From positions 1 through 64,000 of the forward strand of contig JBMFVW010000002.1 of NCBI GenBank assembly GCA_049965795.1: DNA of 64,000 nucleotides, written 5' to 3'. Each line of letters opens with the position of its first letter. The first letter of the stretch is position 1. A model generated the notes under the pieces. That model did not search any database, was not told the DNA's origin, and saw only the letters and a list, made by a program, of their open reading frames with translations. The position numbers and the translations under genes are program-made. Positions 1 through 8,058 of this stretch are shown here, piece by piece. Source of the stretch: Acidulodesulfobacterium_A sp049965795. Lineage in GTDB: Bacteria > SZUA-79 > Acidulodesulfobacterales > Acidulodesulfobacteraceae.

Positions 1-239
1 CCGTTAGTGATCTGTGTTGCATCGGCTGGCGTTCCGTTGGTGCCCGGAAGTCTGAAACCGTTTCTCCAGAATGCTCTTCCGAACGGGTTAAGGTTTGGGA
101 AAACCGTGTGACAAACTGCGCACGAAAAGTGATACTTTTCTGCGAAAGCCGGAATAGCGTTTGCTTTCTTGGGAACCATTGCGAATGATAGCGCCAAGAC
201 GAACAAAGCTACGAGTGTTACTGCTAATGACTTTTTCAT
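1..239 (-). CDS. Secreted c-type cytochrome, N-terminal part only
   Basis: Open reading frame running off the left edge; I read 79 residues from an ATG at 239-237, preceded by a purine-rich GAGAGGAAAG ribosome site. It begins with a signal peptide (MKKS followed by a hydrophobic run, cleavage probably after the Ala-Asn-Ala near residue 32). Then comes one heme-c motif, CAVCH, inside the pattern FAEKYHFSCAVCHTVFPNLN, followed by PFGRAFWRNGFRLPG. That arrangement (one heme site right after the signal peptide, then LNPFGR.F..NG) is seen in secreted monoheme cytochromes, including fused cytochrome-porins of the Cyc2 type. The barrel part, if any, lies outside the window, so the subfamily cannot be decided. 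Two good promoters precede it. Confidence 0.75.
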   Translation of the reverse strand, partial: MKKSLAVTLVALFVLALSFAMVPKKANAIPAFAEKYHFSCAVCHTVFPNLNPFGRAFWRNGFRLPGTNGTPADATQITN

Positions 240-454
240 AACTTTCCTCTCTCTTAAAGTTAAAGTTAAATTAAATAAATTAGTTAAATTAGAACTTGTT
301 TTGAATTTTTTTGCATTTGTTTACTATCTTATACTTCTAAATACTTCTACTTCAATTTTTTTTTAAATCTTTCTCCCTTTTGCACCTCCTTAAAAGATTT
401 TTATATGTTAATTTTTAATTTTTAATCAGTTTGTTTCATTCGGTTATATTTATA

Positions 455-483
455 TTTATATATCTAAACTTAGCTATTGTCAA
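455..483 (-). promoter_or_regulatory. Sigma-70-type promoter (proximal) for the cytochrome at 1-239
   Basis: On the minus strand TTGACA (483-478), a 17-bp spacer and TATAAA (460-455). Transcription would start near 448, giving a leader of about 210 nt before the cytochrome ATG. Confidence 0.6.
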
Positions 484-557
484 TATTTTTTTGCCTTAGC
501 ATTTAACTTCGTTATAAATATATCATAAATATATCGGACATATAATTCATATAATTA

Positions 558-585
558 ATTATAATATCAAAATTTCATATGTCAA
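558..585 (-). promoter_or_regulatory. Sigma-70-type promoter (distal) for the cytochrome at 1-239
   Basis: On the minus strand TTGACA (585-580), a 16-bp spacer and TATAAT (563-558), i.e. both boxes at consensus. It lies just after the stop of the preceding cytochrome gene. The rest of the 240-619 gene-free stretch is very AT-rich; apart from these two promoters I see no gene or clear hairpin in it. Confidence 0.6.
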
Positions 586-619
586 GTGTTTTTTAACTTT
601 TTTTAAGTTTTTTATTTCT

Positions 620-1009
620 TTATTTAAGCGAATTAAGATACGATGCAAGTTCAAAAAGCTCTTTTTTGCTGAGCATTTTATGATCAGGCATAATCGCCAT
701 ATAAGTCTTTCCGTTGATCTTTACCATAGAACCAGATTTAAAGTGTTTGGACGGAGCCGCAATCTGAACTTCGAGCCATTTGATAGAATGTTTTGCAAGC
801 CCCTCTTTGGAAAGATTCGGACCTACGTTTCCGCCTTTTTTGCCTATTTTATGACAGGCGAAACAGTCTATGCCTTTTTTGTTGGAATTAATAAGCTGAT
901 TTCCGAGCTGAGCCGCCGACAATTTTACCGGAGCGGTTATTGCATGAACCGCAACATAGCCGAGTACTATTACAAGAACAATGAATATTACAGTTATTCC
1001 TTTTTTCAT
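620..1009 (-). CDS. Small class I cytochrome c
   Basis: 129 residues. An N-terminal hydrophobic segment (about residues 6-25) serves as signal peptide or membrane anchor. A single heme site CFACH follows near residue 49, then GGNVGPNLSKEG, the usual class I continuation, and a Met near the C-terminus (MAIMPDHKML) that could be the sixth heme ligand. A periplasmic single-electron carrier is expected; its partners are not in the window. The ATG is preceded by AAGGGGGG. It lies 32 bp downstream of apt and may be read from the apt promoter. Confidence 0.85.
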   Translation of the reverse strand: MKKGITVIFIVLVIVLGYVAVHAITAPVKLSAAQLGNQLINSNKKGIDCFACHKIGKKGGNVGPNLSKEGLAKHSIKWLEVQIAAPSKHFKSGSMVKINGKTYMAIMPDHKMLSKKELFELASYLNSLK

Positions 1010-1041
1010 AAACCCCCCTTAAAGAAATAAATTTATTTAAT

Positions 1042-1560
1042 TTAATAATCAAATTTCATCAGCGCATTTACGGTATGAGGTTTGAGCTTGTCTGCCCCTT
1101 TCAAAAAAGAAAGTTCCGCAAGAAATGCAGTGTCGGCTACGACAGCCCCGAAACTTTCTACAAGTCCGATAGTGGCAAGAGCCGTTCCGCCTGTTGCAAG
1201 AACGTCGTCGGCAATAACTACCCTGTCGCCTGCTTTCAGCGCATCCTTGTGTATTTCGAGGGTCGCGCTTCCGTATTCAAGGTCGTAGCTCAAAGAAGAA
1301 CACTCGTAAGGAAGTTTTCCGGGCTTTCTGACCATTATAACGCCTGCGCCGAGTCTGTATGCTATAGGCGAACCTACTACGAATCCCCTTGCTTCTATAC
1401 AGACTACGTAATCTATTTTTTTTGATATATATGATTCCGTTAAAGAATCTATTGCGTATGCGAAAGCCTTAGCATTAGACAGCAGAGGCGTAATATCTTT
1501 GAAGTTAATTCCTTTTTTTGGAAAATCCGGTATTTCGCGGATAAATTGTTTTAAATCCAT
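1042..1560 (-). CDS. apt: Adenine phosphoribosyltransferase
   Basis: 172 residues, the usual length for Apt, which salvages adenine to AMP using PRPP in the cytoplasm. The N-terminus (IREIPDFPKKGINFKDITPL) is the classic Apt opening. The PRPP-binding loop VVIADDVLATGGTA lies near residues 114-127, and the segment VCIEARGFVVGSPIAYRLG is the adenine-side loop. A near-perfect promoter lies about 120 bp upstream and the small cytochrome c gene follows. Confidence 0.95.
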   Translation of the reverse strand: MDLKQFIREIPDFPKKGINFKDITPLLSNAKAFAYAIDSLTESYISKKIDYVVCIEARGFVVGSPIAYRLGAGVIMVRKPGKLPYECSSLSYDLEYGSATLEIHKDALKAGDRVVIADDVLATGGTALATIGLVESFGAVVADTAFLAELSFLKGADKLKPHTVNALMKFDY

Positions 1561-1673
1561 TCTAAAATTATTAAGATTTATTATTGCTTGATTATTCTCT
1601 TTCTTATTCTGCTTTTATAGTGTTCTTATATTGTTATTGTTTTATTGTTTGCTGTTCTTGTTTACGACAGTTA

Positions 1674-1702
1674 ATTATATATTGACGAAAAATAATTGTC
1701 AA
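1674..1702 (-). promoter_or_regulatory. Consensus sigma-70 promoter for apt
   Basis: On the minus strand TTGACA (1702-1697), a 17-bp spacer and TATAAT (1679-1674), a perfect match to both boxes. The start of transcription would be near 1667, about 107 nt before the apt ATG. Confidence 0.7.
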
Positions 1703-1766
1703 CAGCAAAAAATAGAACGCCGTCTTTTAATGCATCGTTTAATCTTCTGTTTCTGCCGGTTTTTCA

Positions 1767-3398
1767 TTAATACATCCTGCTTTTTTCTTTTAAATGTTTA
1801 ATAGCTTTTGGCGCATTAAAATCTTTCATTAGATATAAATAATATATCCTGACCGGCTTGAATTTTATATATATGTCGAGCCGTCCTATCTGCTTTATCG
1901 ATTTAAAATAGGGAGCATAAGTTTTTACGGGATTAATCATATATTTGTCGTCCATCACGAAAAGGGCGTTTTTACCGTTAATCTTATTTAAATTCTGCCA
2001 TAGATCGTATTGGTTTATAAAACCCGATATATTGTAAATATTGACGCCGGGCTTATATCCTCCGTAATAGATAAGTTCGTCGGCTATAGCATAATGATGG
2101 GTAAGTATAAAAAGCGGGGGGTAAGCCGATTTGTAGCCGTTATAAACTATTCCTATATATTTTGCTGCGTGCTTCCAGCCGAAAAGGTCGTTGGTTATAT
2201 CGGCAGTCGAAGGTTTTCCCGGAATGTGCGGTATTATCGAAAATATTCCGCCTTTTTTAAGGCGTTTTTCTTTGTCGATATAGCGTATTATTTTGCCCAC
2301 GGGTATCGAATTATAATAAATCTGGTTATAAAGCACGTATGAAAGAAAAAAACCGAAAAAAATTGCAAAATAAACGTAATATCTCATTATTTTTATAAAT
2401 TTTTTTCCGCTAATAAGCGCATCTGCCGCAAAGCCCATAACGGGAAACGCGGCAAGATAGCCGATATCGGGCCAGTGAACGAGTATTCTGTGCGAATAGC
2501 CGTTAAGCACAAAAAATAAAAGTATCGGAAAGGAAAAGCATAATGCAAAAAGCATCGGCTCCGGCTCCTTTTTTGCCGATATTTTTTCTATTGCATATAT
2601 GAACGACGCTATAAGAAAAATGTAAATAAACGGTGTAATAACCAGAACCTGTCCGAGCCAGCCGGCTAAAAGAAGCGGAATGCCCGGCGTCGGATGGGAA
2701 AAGCCGTGCGAAAGCTGAAACCTGAAAGATATAAAGTTATGAACGGCGTTCCAGTATATTACGGGCGAAAAGACCAAAAGAGCAACTGCAAGGACTGCAT
2801 AAGGGTAAACCGTTTTAAGATAATGCCTGTTTCGTTTTGAAAAAATCAGATATAAAAGAGCGGACGGCGGGATAAGAGCCGCCGTGTATTTGCTCAGGAA
2901 AGCAAGACCGAGAAAGATGCCTGAAATTATCCAAAAATACGGTTTATTGTTTTCCAAAGTTTTATAAAAAACGATAAGAAATAAAAGCGTAAAAAATAAA
3001 AGCGGCGCGTCCGGAAGCATCATGACGGAAAGAACCATGCCGAATATAACGGCGGAAAGGTAAAACAGAAACGAGAAAAATGCGGCACGTCTGCTTTTGA
3101 ATAAAATATAGGTTAGATAGTATATTAAAAATCCGTCGAAAAAAGAAAATATAATTGAGCCGAGACGGACGGAAAGCTGGCTTTTGCCGAAAAGGGAGTC
3201 CGTAAGACATATAACCCAGCCGACGAGAGGAGCGTCGTCGAGATAGCCCAAGGAAGGCTTTAAAGACCATACGTAATAGTGGGCTTCGTCGTTGCCGAGA
3301 TTTAAAGTCGAAGCAAGATGGATATGGACTATAAACGCAAAAACCGAAATTGCCGCTAAATAAATTTCATATTTATATCTGCTTAAAAACGAACTCAA
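1767..3398 (-). CDS. Membrane glycosyltransferase, family 39 (ArnT/PMT-like)
   Basis: 543 residues with about ten hydrophobic segments. The N-terminal region has NLGNDEAHYYVWSLKPSLGY, where the Asp-Glu pair in the first periplasmic loop is typical of GT39 enzymes such as ArnT that use polyprenyl-phosphate sugar donors. A second acidic pattern, MMLPDAPLLFF, follows near residue 127. The soluble C-terminal part (about 380-543) is less conserved. It probably transfers a sugar to lipid A or another envelope acceptor; the substrate cannot be told. The start overlaps the rpoS stop by 4 bp (ATGA), so the two are translationally coupled. Confidence 0.8.
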   Translation of the reverse strand: MSSFLSRYKYEIYLAAISVFAFIVHIHLASTLNLGNDEAHYYVWSLKPSLGYLDDAPLVGWVICLTDSLFGKSQLSVRLGSIIFSFFDGFLIYYLTYILFKSRRAAFFSFLFYLSAVIFGMVLSVMMLPDAPLLFFTLLFLIVFYKTLENNKPYFWIISGIFLGLAFLSKYTAALIPPSALLYLIFSKRNRHYLKTVYPYAVLAVALLVFSPVIYWNAVHNFISFRFQLSHGFSHPTPGIPLLLAGWLGQVLVITPFIYIFLIASFIYAIEKISAKKEPEPMLFALCFSFPILLFFVLNGYSHRILVHWPDIGYLAAFPVMGFAADALISGKKFIKIMRYYVYFAIFFGFFLSYVLYNQIYYNSIPVGKIIRYIDKEKRLKKGGIFSIIPHIPGKPSTADITNDLFGWKHAAKYIGIVYNGYKSAYPPLFILTHHYAIADELIYYGGYKPGVNIYNISGFINQYDLWQNLNKINGKNALFVMDDKYMINPVKTYAPYFKSIKQIGRLDIYIKFKPVRIYYLYLMKDFNAPKAIKHLKEKSRMY

Positions 3399-4417
3399 TT
3401 TTCTTCCTTTTCTTCGGCAGGCGGCTTGCTTTCGATATCTTGGCCGGCGGGAAATTTACTTTCAAATCCCGACTCTAATGCCATCTGTCTAAGCTTTTTT
3501 AAGGCTTTTACTTCTATCTGCCTTATTCTTTCTTTAGTCAATCCGAATATCCGCCCTACTTCGTTTAACGTGCGCGGTTTTTCGTAATTGATACCGTATC
3601 TTAATATTATAACGCTCCTTTCCTGTTTTGATAGTCTTAAAAGCCAGCCGTTTAAAAGATTAAGCGTTTCTATTTTATCAAGCTCGTCGAAAGCCGAATC
3701 CTGGCTTTCATCGGTTTTTATTAAATTAGAAAAAGAATTTGAGGAGTTTTCTTCGTCTTCGCCGCCGGAATATACCGCATCCAAAGAATAAATGTTGCCG
3801 ACCAGACTCATAATTTTTTCAAGTTTAGATTCTTTTATTCCCATGCGTTTGGCTACTTCGCCCATGTTCGGAGTTCTCTGAATTTCCGACGTTATTTCTT
3901 TAACAGCCCTCGAATACTTATATACGTTTTCGGATATGTGGATAGGAAGCCTTACCACCCTGCCTGAATTTAATATGCCGCGTTCTATGGTCTGCCTTAT
4001 CCACCAGATAGCGTATGTAGAAAACCTGAAGCCGGATTTTGGCTTAAATTTTTCCACCGCTTTTATAAGACCTAAGTTGCCTTCCATAATTAAATCTTCA
4101 AAAGACAGTCCTCTGCCGAGAAATTTTTTAGCAACGCTTATTACGAGTCCGAGATTGGATTTTATCATCAGATCCCTTGCCTCTTGGTCGCCATCTCCGG
4201 CTTTAACGGCAAGTTCGTATTCCCGCTCTTTGGTCAGCAGAGGATATTTTTTAAGATATTTAAGATACTGGCTTGATATTTTGTTTTCTTCCGACCTAAA
4301 CGAACTGTCGGAAACTTTTCCGTATTCTTCAGCATAACCGTCTTGAACGTCAGCGCCGTCTATAACGTTTAAAGATTTTTCAGAAACCGCATCTTTGGCT
4401 GGATTTTTGCGCTTCAT
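3395..4417 (-). CDS. rpoS: RNA polymerase sigma-70 family factor, RpoS-like
   Basis: 340 residues. Region 1.2 starts near residue 50 (SSQYLKYLKKYPLLT). Region 2 follows with NLGLVISVAKKF and FRFSTYAIWWIRQTIERGI, then region 3, and region 4 with LTKERIRQIEVKALKKLRQ as the -35 recognition helix. Region 1.1 and the long non-conserved insert of RpoD are absent. Length plus the surE-pcm-rpoS order point to the stationary-phase or general-stress sigma factor. The gene overlaps pcm by 38 bp and the next glycosyltransferase by 4 bp. An alternative is another group 2 sigma factor. Confidence 0.85.
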   Translation of the reverse strand: MKRKNPAKDAVSEKSLNVIDGADVQDGYAEEYGKVSDSSFRSEENKISSQYLKYLKKYPLLTKEREYELAVKAGDGDQEARDLMIKSNLGLVISVAKKFLGRGLSFEDLIMEGNLGLIKAVEKFKPKSGFRFSTYAIWWIRQTIERGILNSGRVVRLPIHISENVYKYSRAVKEITSEIQRTPNMGEVAKRMGIKESKLEKIMSLVGNIYSLDAVYSGGEDEENSSNSFSNLIKTDESQDSAFDELDKIETLNLLNGWLLRLSKQERSVIILRYGINYEKPRTLNEVGRIFGLTKERIRQIEVKALKKLRQMALESGFESKFPAGQDIESKPPAEEKEEN

Positions 4418-5036
4418 AACCGTTTTTTCCTATTAGTTTAACGAAATTGGCGGGAGCTATATTTTTAGAAACCATCGCTCCGTTTTTCTTTTCTATTACG
4501 CAAATAGACTGTGCGCCGTTTTGTTCAACCGGCACTACCATAATACCGCCTTCGGCGAGCTGGGCAAACAATGGAGCGGGAATATCGGGCGAGCAGGCGG
4601 TTATCATTATTCTGTCGTAGGGAGCGTATTCTCCGTAGCCGATAGAGCCGTCGCCGACTATAAAAATTATATTGTGCAGGTTTAAGGATTCAATAATGTT
4701 TCTTGCCTGCGTAGATAAATCTCTTATGCGTTCTACCGTAAAAACGGAACCGCCGAGAAGAGAAAGAACGGCAGCTTGATAACCCGAACCAGTGCCTATT
4801 TCCAAGACTTTATGGTTTTTATCGACAGACAGAGCCTGAGTCATAAGAGCAACCGTATAAACGCTGGAAATAGTCTGGTTGTGACCTATAGGCAGAGGCG
4901 ACTCTCCGTAGCATATATCAAAATGCCTAAAAGTCGGGGCTACAAAAGATTCCCGCGGAATTTTCGCGATTGCGCCCAAAACGGCGGATGAAGCAATGCC
5001 TTTTGAAGACAGACTATTTAAAATTTTCTTATTCAT
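4380..5036 (-). CDS. pcm: Protein-L-isoaspartate O-methyltransferase
   Basis: 218 residues, normal for Pcm, which methylates isoaspartyl residues with S-adenosylmethionine to start repair of aged proteins. SAM motif I is VLEIGTGSGYQAAVLSLLGG near residues 97-116. The upstream segment GESPLPIGHNQTISSVYTVA is the family's characteristic pre-motif, and YDRIMITACSPDIP fits the post-motif region. The start overlaps surE by 4 bp and the 3' end overlaps rpoS by 38 bp, forming a tight stress-survival operon. Confidence 0.95.
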   Translation of the reverse strand: MNKKILNSLSSKGIASSAVLGAIAKIPRESFVAPTFRHFDICYGESPLPIGHNQTISSVYTVALMTQALSVDKNHKVLEIGTGSGYQAAVLSLLGGSVFTVERIRDLSTQARNIIESLNLHNIIFIVGDGSIGYGEYAPYDRIMITACSPDIPAPLFAQLAEGGIMVVPVEQNGAQSICVIEKKNGAMVSKNIAPANFVKLIGKNGYEAQKSSQRCGF

Positions 5037-5833
5037 ATCGAAAAATCCATATTTTTCAATTTTTCTATCGCCTTATAGTTGGTCATGTCAAGATGTATAG
5101 GGGTAACCGAAATAACGCCGCTATGAACCGCTTCGTAATCGCTGTCTTTAATATCTTCGAAAGTTATGTTTTTACCCCATATCCAGTAATATTTTCTTCC
5201 CCTCGGATCGGTTTTTTCTACAACGAAATCTTCGAAATAGCGTTTTCCCTGTCTTGTAATGCGGTATTCAAAAGGGTTTTTTTCTTTTTTTATTATAGTC
5301 TGAGGAATATTTACGTTCAAGAGGGTATTTTCGGAAAAATCGGCTTTATTAAAAACGCAGGCAAGATTAGAAACAAACTCTGAAGCTTTGGAAAAAGATA
5401 ATTCAAGGTCTTCTTCAAGAGATGCGTCTTTTGGAAGATAGCCGCCCCCCCTGTTGACTACCAACGAAACGGCAATAGACTTTATTCCCATAACTGCTCC
5501 TTCCATGGCAGCGGATACCGTTCCCGAATAGATTACGTCGTCGCATATGTTGCCTCCGTAGTTTATTCCGGAAATGACGAGGTCCGGCTTTGTTTTCATT
5601 ATGGAATGTACGCCGATATTTACGGCATCGGTCGGCGTGCCGTCAACCGAAAATACGTTGGGTTTAATTTCGTTTACTCTAAGAGGTCTATCTATCGTGA
5701 GCGAGTGGGAACTTGCGCTTCTTTCTCTGTCCGGAGCTACTATCGTTACGTCGTACTTCTTTTTTAATTCCTCGTACAATATGTTTATGCCTGTGGCATA
5801 AACACCGTCGTCGTTGGAAAGTAGTATATTCAA
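5033..5833 (-). CDS. surE: 5'/3'-nucleotidase SurE (survival protein)
   Basis: 266 residues. The N-terminal motif MNILLSNDDGVYATGI carries the metal-binding Asp-Asp pair. DRERSASSHSLTIDRPLR and SGINYGGNICDDVIYSGTVS are the other two SurE signatures. The enzyme dephosphorylates nucleoside monophosphates and related phosphoesters. It lies 2 bp downstream of the merR-like gene and overlaps pcm by 4 bp; the linkage surE-pcm-rpoS matches the well-known proteobacterial cluster. Confidence 0.95.
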   Translation of the reverse strand: MNILLSNDDGVYATGINILYEELKKKYDVTIVAPDRERSASSHSLTIDRPLRVNEIKPNVFSVDGTPTDAVNIGVHSIMKTKPDLVISGINYGGNICDDVIYSGTVSAAMEGAVMGIKSIAVSLVVNRGGGYLPKDASLEEDLELSFSKASEFVSNLACVFNKADFSENTLLNVNIPQTIIKKEKNPFEYRITRQGKRYFEDFVVEKTDPRGRKYYWIWGKNITFEDIKDSDYEAVHSGVISVTPIHLDMTNYKAIEKLKNMDFSI

Positions 5834-5835
5834 GT

Positions 5836-6261
5836 TTAATATCCCGTCTTTCTTGATTTAATGAATGTTTTTAGCGAATTAAGTTCATGGCGGACAAATT
5901 TTATTACTTCGCGAGAATTAGTTACGACTGAGCTATTTGAAACGTTTTCAGTCTGCCTCAAGCAACTGTCAGTCTTTTCGACAGTATTATTATTTCCGCA
6001 GTGCAATTTATGCCTTAAAGCTTTTCTCGCACCTTCTATGGTAAATTTTTTATCGTATAAATAGTCTTTTATAAGAAGAAGTTTTTCGATATCGGAACCG
6101 GAATACAGCCTGTGGCTGCTTTTTGATTTATAAGGCTTTAAAAACGGAAATTCGGTTTCCCAGTATCTTATAACGAAAGGTTCTACGCCTATTTTTTTAG
6201 CGGCTTCGCCTATTTTGTAAAAATATTTTTCATCTTGAGCGCTGTTTGTCGGAACCTGCAT
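5836..6261 (-). CDS. MerR-family transcriptional regulator
   Basis: 141 residues with one recognisable domain, the MerR winged helix-turn-helix at about residues 14-85 (KIGEAAKKIGVEPFVIRYWE, later HRLYSGSDIEKLLLIKDYL). There is no metal-binding or drug-binding C-terminal domain; the tail is Ser/Asn-rich and then basic. Its start overlaps ihfA by 32 bp, an arrangement common downstream of ihfA in Deltaproteobacteria. Target genes are unknown. Confidence 0.85.
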   Translation of the reverse strand: MQVPTNSAQDEKYFYKIGEAAKKIGVEPFVIRYWETEFPFLKPYKSKSSHRLYSGSDIEKLLLIKDYLYDKKFTIEGARKALRHKLHCGNNNTVEKTDSCLRQTENVSNSSVVTNSREVIKFVRHELNSLKTFIKSRKTGY

Positions 6262-6550
6262 TTTTGTATTTCTTATTAACTTCCGATTTAAAAACTACGG
6301 AAGGTTTAAATTTTACGACCTTTCTTTCGCTTATAATAATAGATTCTCCAGTCTGAGGATTTCTTCCTTTTCTGGCTTTTTTTTCTTTAATCGTAAAATT
6401 TCCGAAACCGTTAAGCTTTATCGTTCCGTCTTCTTCTATTTCTGATTTTATAAGTTCAAAGAACGAATCTACGTACTGCGCGCATTCCGCAGTCGGCAAA
6501 CCAACCTTGGAACGCACTTTTGAAGTTAAATTTGCCCTGGTTAAAGCCAT
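6230..6550 (-). CDS. ihfA: Integration host factor alpha-type DNA-bending protein
   Basis: 106 residues of the HU/IHF family. The opening ALTRANLTSKVRSKVGLPTA, the GFGNFTIKEKKARKGRNPQT arm with the intercalating Pro, and the position in a ribosomal/translation cluster support IHF alpha over HU. It binds and bends DNA as a heterodimer with IHF beta, whose gene is not in the window. It lies 44 bp downstream of rplT, where many relatives carry pheS-pheT in between; these are missing here. Confidence 0.88.
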   Translation of the reverse strand: MALTRANLTSKVRSKVGLPTAECAQYVDSFFELIKSEIEEDGTIKLNGFGNFTIKEKKARKGRNPQTGESIIISERKVVKFKPSVVFKSEVNKKYKNAGSDKQRSR

Positions 6551-6594
6551 AAATATAAACTCCGGAATTAATCGTTTCAGTTTTATTTAGTTGT

Positions 6595-6945
6595 TTACGC
6601 CGCAAGAACGTCTTTTACCATGCCGGCGAAAGCCGTCGGATCGGAAAGAGCTATTTCGGATAAAACCTTTCTGTTTAGATCTATGCCTTTTTTGTTAAGC
6701 GCATTTATAAATTTTGAATAGGAAATCCCGTTTTCTCTGCATGCGGCGTTTATCCTGACTATCCACATACCCCTGAATTCTCTTTTTTTGACTTTTCTGT
6801 CCCTGTAGGCATAGTTAAGCCCTCTGTTGACGGCTTCGTTTGCGGACTTAAAAAGCCTGCTTCTTGCGCCGTAATATCCTTTGGCTGCTTTTAATACTCT
6901 TTTGTGTCTTTTTTTAGTTAAAATACCTCTTTTTACTCTCGGCAT
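6595..6945 (-). CDS. rplT: 50S ribosomal protein L20
   Basis: 116 residues, the standard length. The sequence opens MPRVKRGILTKKRHKRVLKA, followed by GYYGARSRLFKSANEAVNRG and AYRDRKVKKREFRGMWIVRI, all family hallmarks. L20 binds 23S rRNA early in large-subunit assembly and in some bacteria represses its own operon. It is part of infC-rpmI-rplT. Confidence 0.98.
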   Translation of the reverse strand: MPRVKRGILTKKRHKRVLKAAKGYYGARSRLFKSANEAVNRGLNYAYRDRKVKKREFRGMWIVRINAACRENGISYSKFINALNKKGIDLNRKVLSEIALSDPTAFAGMVKDVLAA

Positions 6946-6986
6946 TATACTGCTCCTTATAATAGCTTATTATATTTAATTGGACA

Positions 6987-7190
6987 TTACAGATACGGTA
7001 TTAATCTTTTTACGTTAAGCGAATCCACAGAATTAACTACCGATGATTTTTTAAGCCTGTTTTTCCTGCCGCGTTTTTTCGACGTCAGTATGTGGCTTTT
7101 GTTTGCTTTATGATGAACTACGAGTCCGGTTGCCGTTACTTTAAATCTTTTTTTTGCGCCTTTTTTAGTTTTTATTTTTATCTTTGCCAT
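6987..7190 (-). CDS. rpmI: 50S ribosomal protein L35
   Basis: 67 residues, strongly basic, with the L35 core AKIKIKTKKGAKKRFKVTAT and SHILTSKKRGRKNRLKKSSV. It lies between infC and rplT in the conserved order, with a ribosome site about 10 bp ahead of the ATG. Confidence 0.97.
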   Translation of the reverse strand: MAKIKIKTKKGAKKRFKVTATGLVVHHKANKSHILTSKKRGRKNRLKKSSVVNSVDSLNVKRLIPYL

Positions 7191-7245
7191 TTTAATACAT
7201 CCACCCTTTTAAAAATTAATTTTATATTAATTTAATTATTGTTAT

Positions 7246-7842
7246 TTATGCCATTTTTTCCGGCTCTTTCGTTTCTTTAGTCTTTTCCGTTTTAGCGGCA
7301 TCTTTTTCGGCAGTCTTTTTAGCCGTCTTAACCGGCACTATAACAGTGCTGAACGTCCTTTTAACGTCCGGCTTAATAGGAAACTCAGGAACTCCGAACT
7401 CCTTTAAATCTTCGATAACCCTGAGTATTACTTTGATTCCTAATTCCGTATGGGCAAGTTCTCTGCCTTTAAACGTCACGGTAAGTTTAACTTTATTTCC
7501 GTCTTTGAGAAACGAAATAGCGTTTTTTAATTTAAAGTTGTAATCGTGTTCGTCGGTATTAGGCCTGAATTTAACTTCTTTTAAATGGATAACGACCTGT
7601 TTCTTCTTGGCTTCCTGAGCTTTTTTATTCTGCTCGTATTTAAACTTTCCGAAATCCATTATTCTGCATACCGGAGGAACGGCTTCTTCAGAGACTTCGA
7701 CGAGGTCCAGAAGCTTTTCTTTAGCAAGTTTAATGGCTTCATATAAAGGCATTATACCCGACTGTTTGCCGTTTTCGTCGATAACCCTTACCTCTTTTGC
7801 CCTGATACTTTCGTTTATATATGTTCTGTTATTTTTCTGTAT
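7246..7842 (-). CDS. infC: Translation initiation factor IF-3, likely ATA start
   Basis: IF-3 keeps ribosomal subunits apart and checks the start codon on the 30S subunit. The first in-frame ATG (7752) would delete the conserved N-terminal strand. Reading further upstream in the same frame gives NESIRAKEVRVIDENGKQSG, which matches the IF-3 opening. The frame stays open to a TAA at 7860. Just inside it AGGAG is followed at normal spacing by ATA (7842-7840), giving about 198 residues. Bacterial infC often uses AUU, AUC or AUA so that IF-3 can repress its own translation; this fits. The C-terminus is Lys/Thr/Glu-rich (KTAKKTAEKDAAKTEKTKE). Confidence 0.9.
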   Translation of the reverse strand: MQKNNRTYINESIRAKEVRVIDENGKQSGIMPLYEAIKLAKEKLLDLVEVSEEAVPPVCRIMDFGKFKYEQNKKAQEAKKKQVVIHLKEVKFRPNTDEHDYNFKLKNAISFLKDGNKVKLTVTFKGRELAHTELGIKVILRVIEDLKEFGVPEFPIKPDVKRTFSTVIVPVKTAKKTAEKDAAKTEKTKETKEPEKMA

Positions 7843-7879
7843 ATTATTTCTCCTATTTTATTTTTTGCGTTAGCTTTAA

Positions 7880-7908
7880 ATTATTGCATAATTTAAGAGC
7901 CGTGTCAA
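7880..7908 (-). promoter_or_regulatory. Sigma-70 promoter for the infC operon
   Basis: On the minus strand TTGACA (7908-7903), a 17-bp spacer and AATAAT (7885-7880). Transcription would begin near 7873, about 30 nt before the proposed infC start, and would run through rpmI, rplT, ihfA and onward. Confidence 0.6.
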
Positions 7909-7960
7909 GAAAATAGAAAATATTCATGATTTTTGCTTGGTTAAGGAAATATATTCTCGG

Positions 7961-8044
7961 AAAGGTGTCAGATTTTATTTTTTTGCATGTGAAATAGTGC
8001 AATTAACAATAAAATATCTGCAAAAAAATTAATCTGACACCTTT
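7961..8044. repeat. Family A repeat, complete 84-bp copy
   Basis: Perfect 13-bp inverted ends, AAAGGTGTCAGAT at 7961-7973 and ATCTGACACCTTT at 8032-8044. The interior is AT-rich and partly self-complementary (TTTTTTGCA near the left, TGCAAAAAA near the right). It lies between bamD and the infC promoter. Other copies or fragments are at 16771, 17413, 24328 and 60531. It looks like a small non-autonomous mobile element or REP-type repeat. Confidence 0.75.
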
Positions 8045-8058
8045 TCCCGAATTGGATA

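Noticed and set aside
169..366. Small plus-strand frame opposite the cytochrome gene and its leader
   Set aside because: It overlaps the signal-peptide coding part of the minus-strand cytochrome, and its second half is low-complexity leader sequence; no ribosome site.
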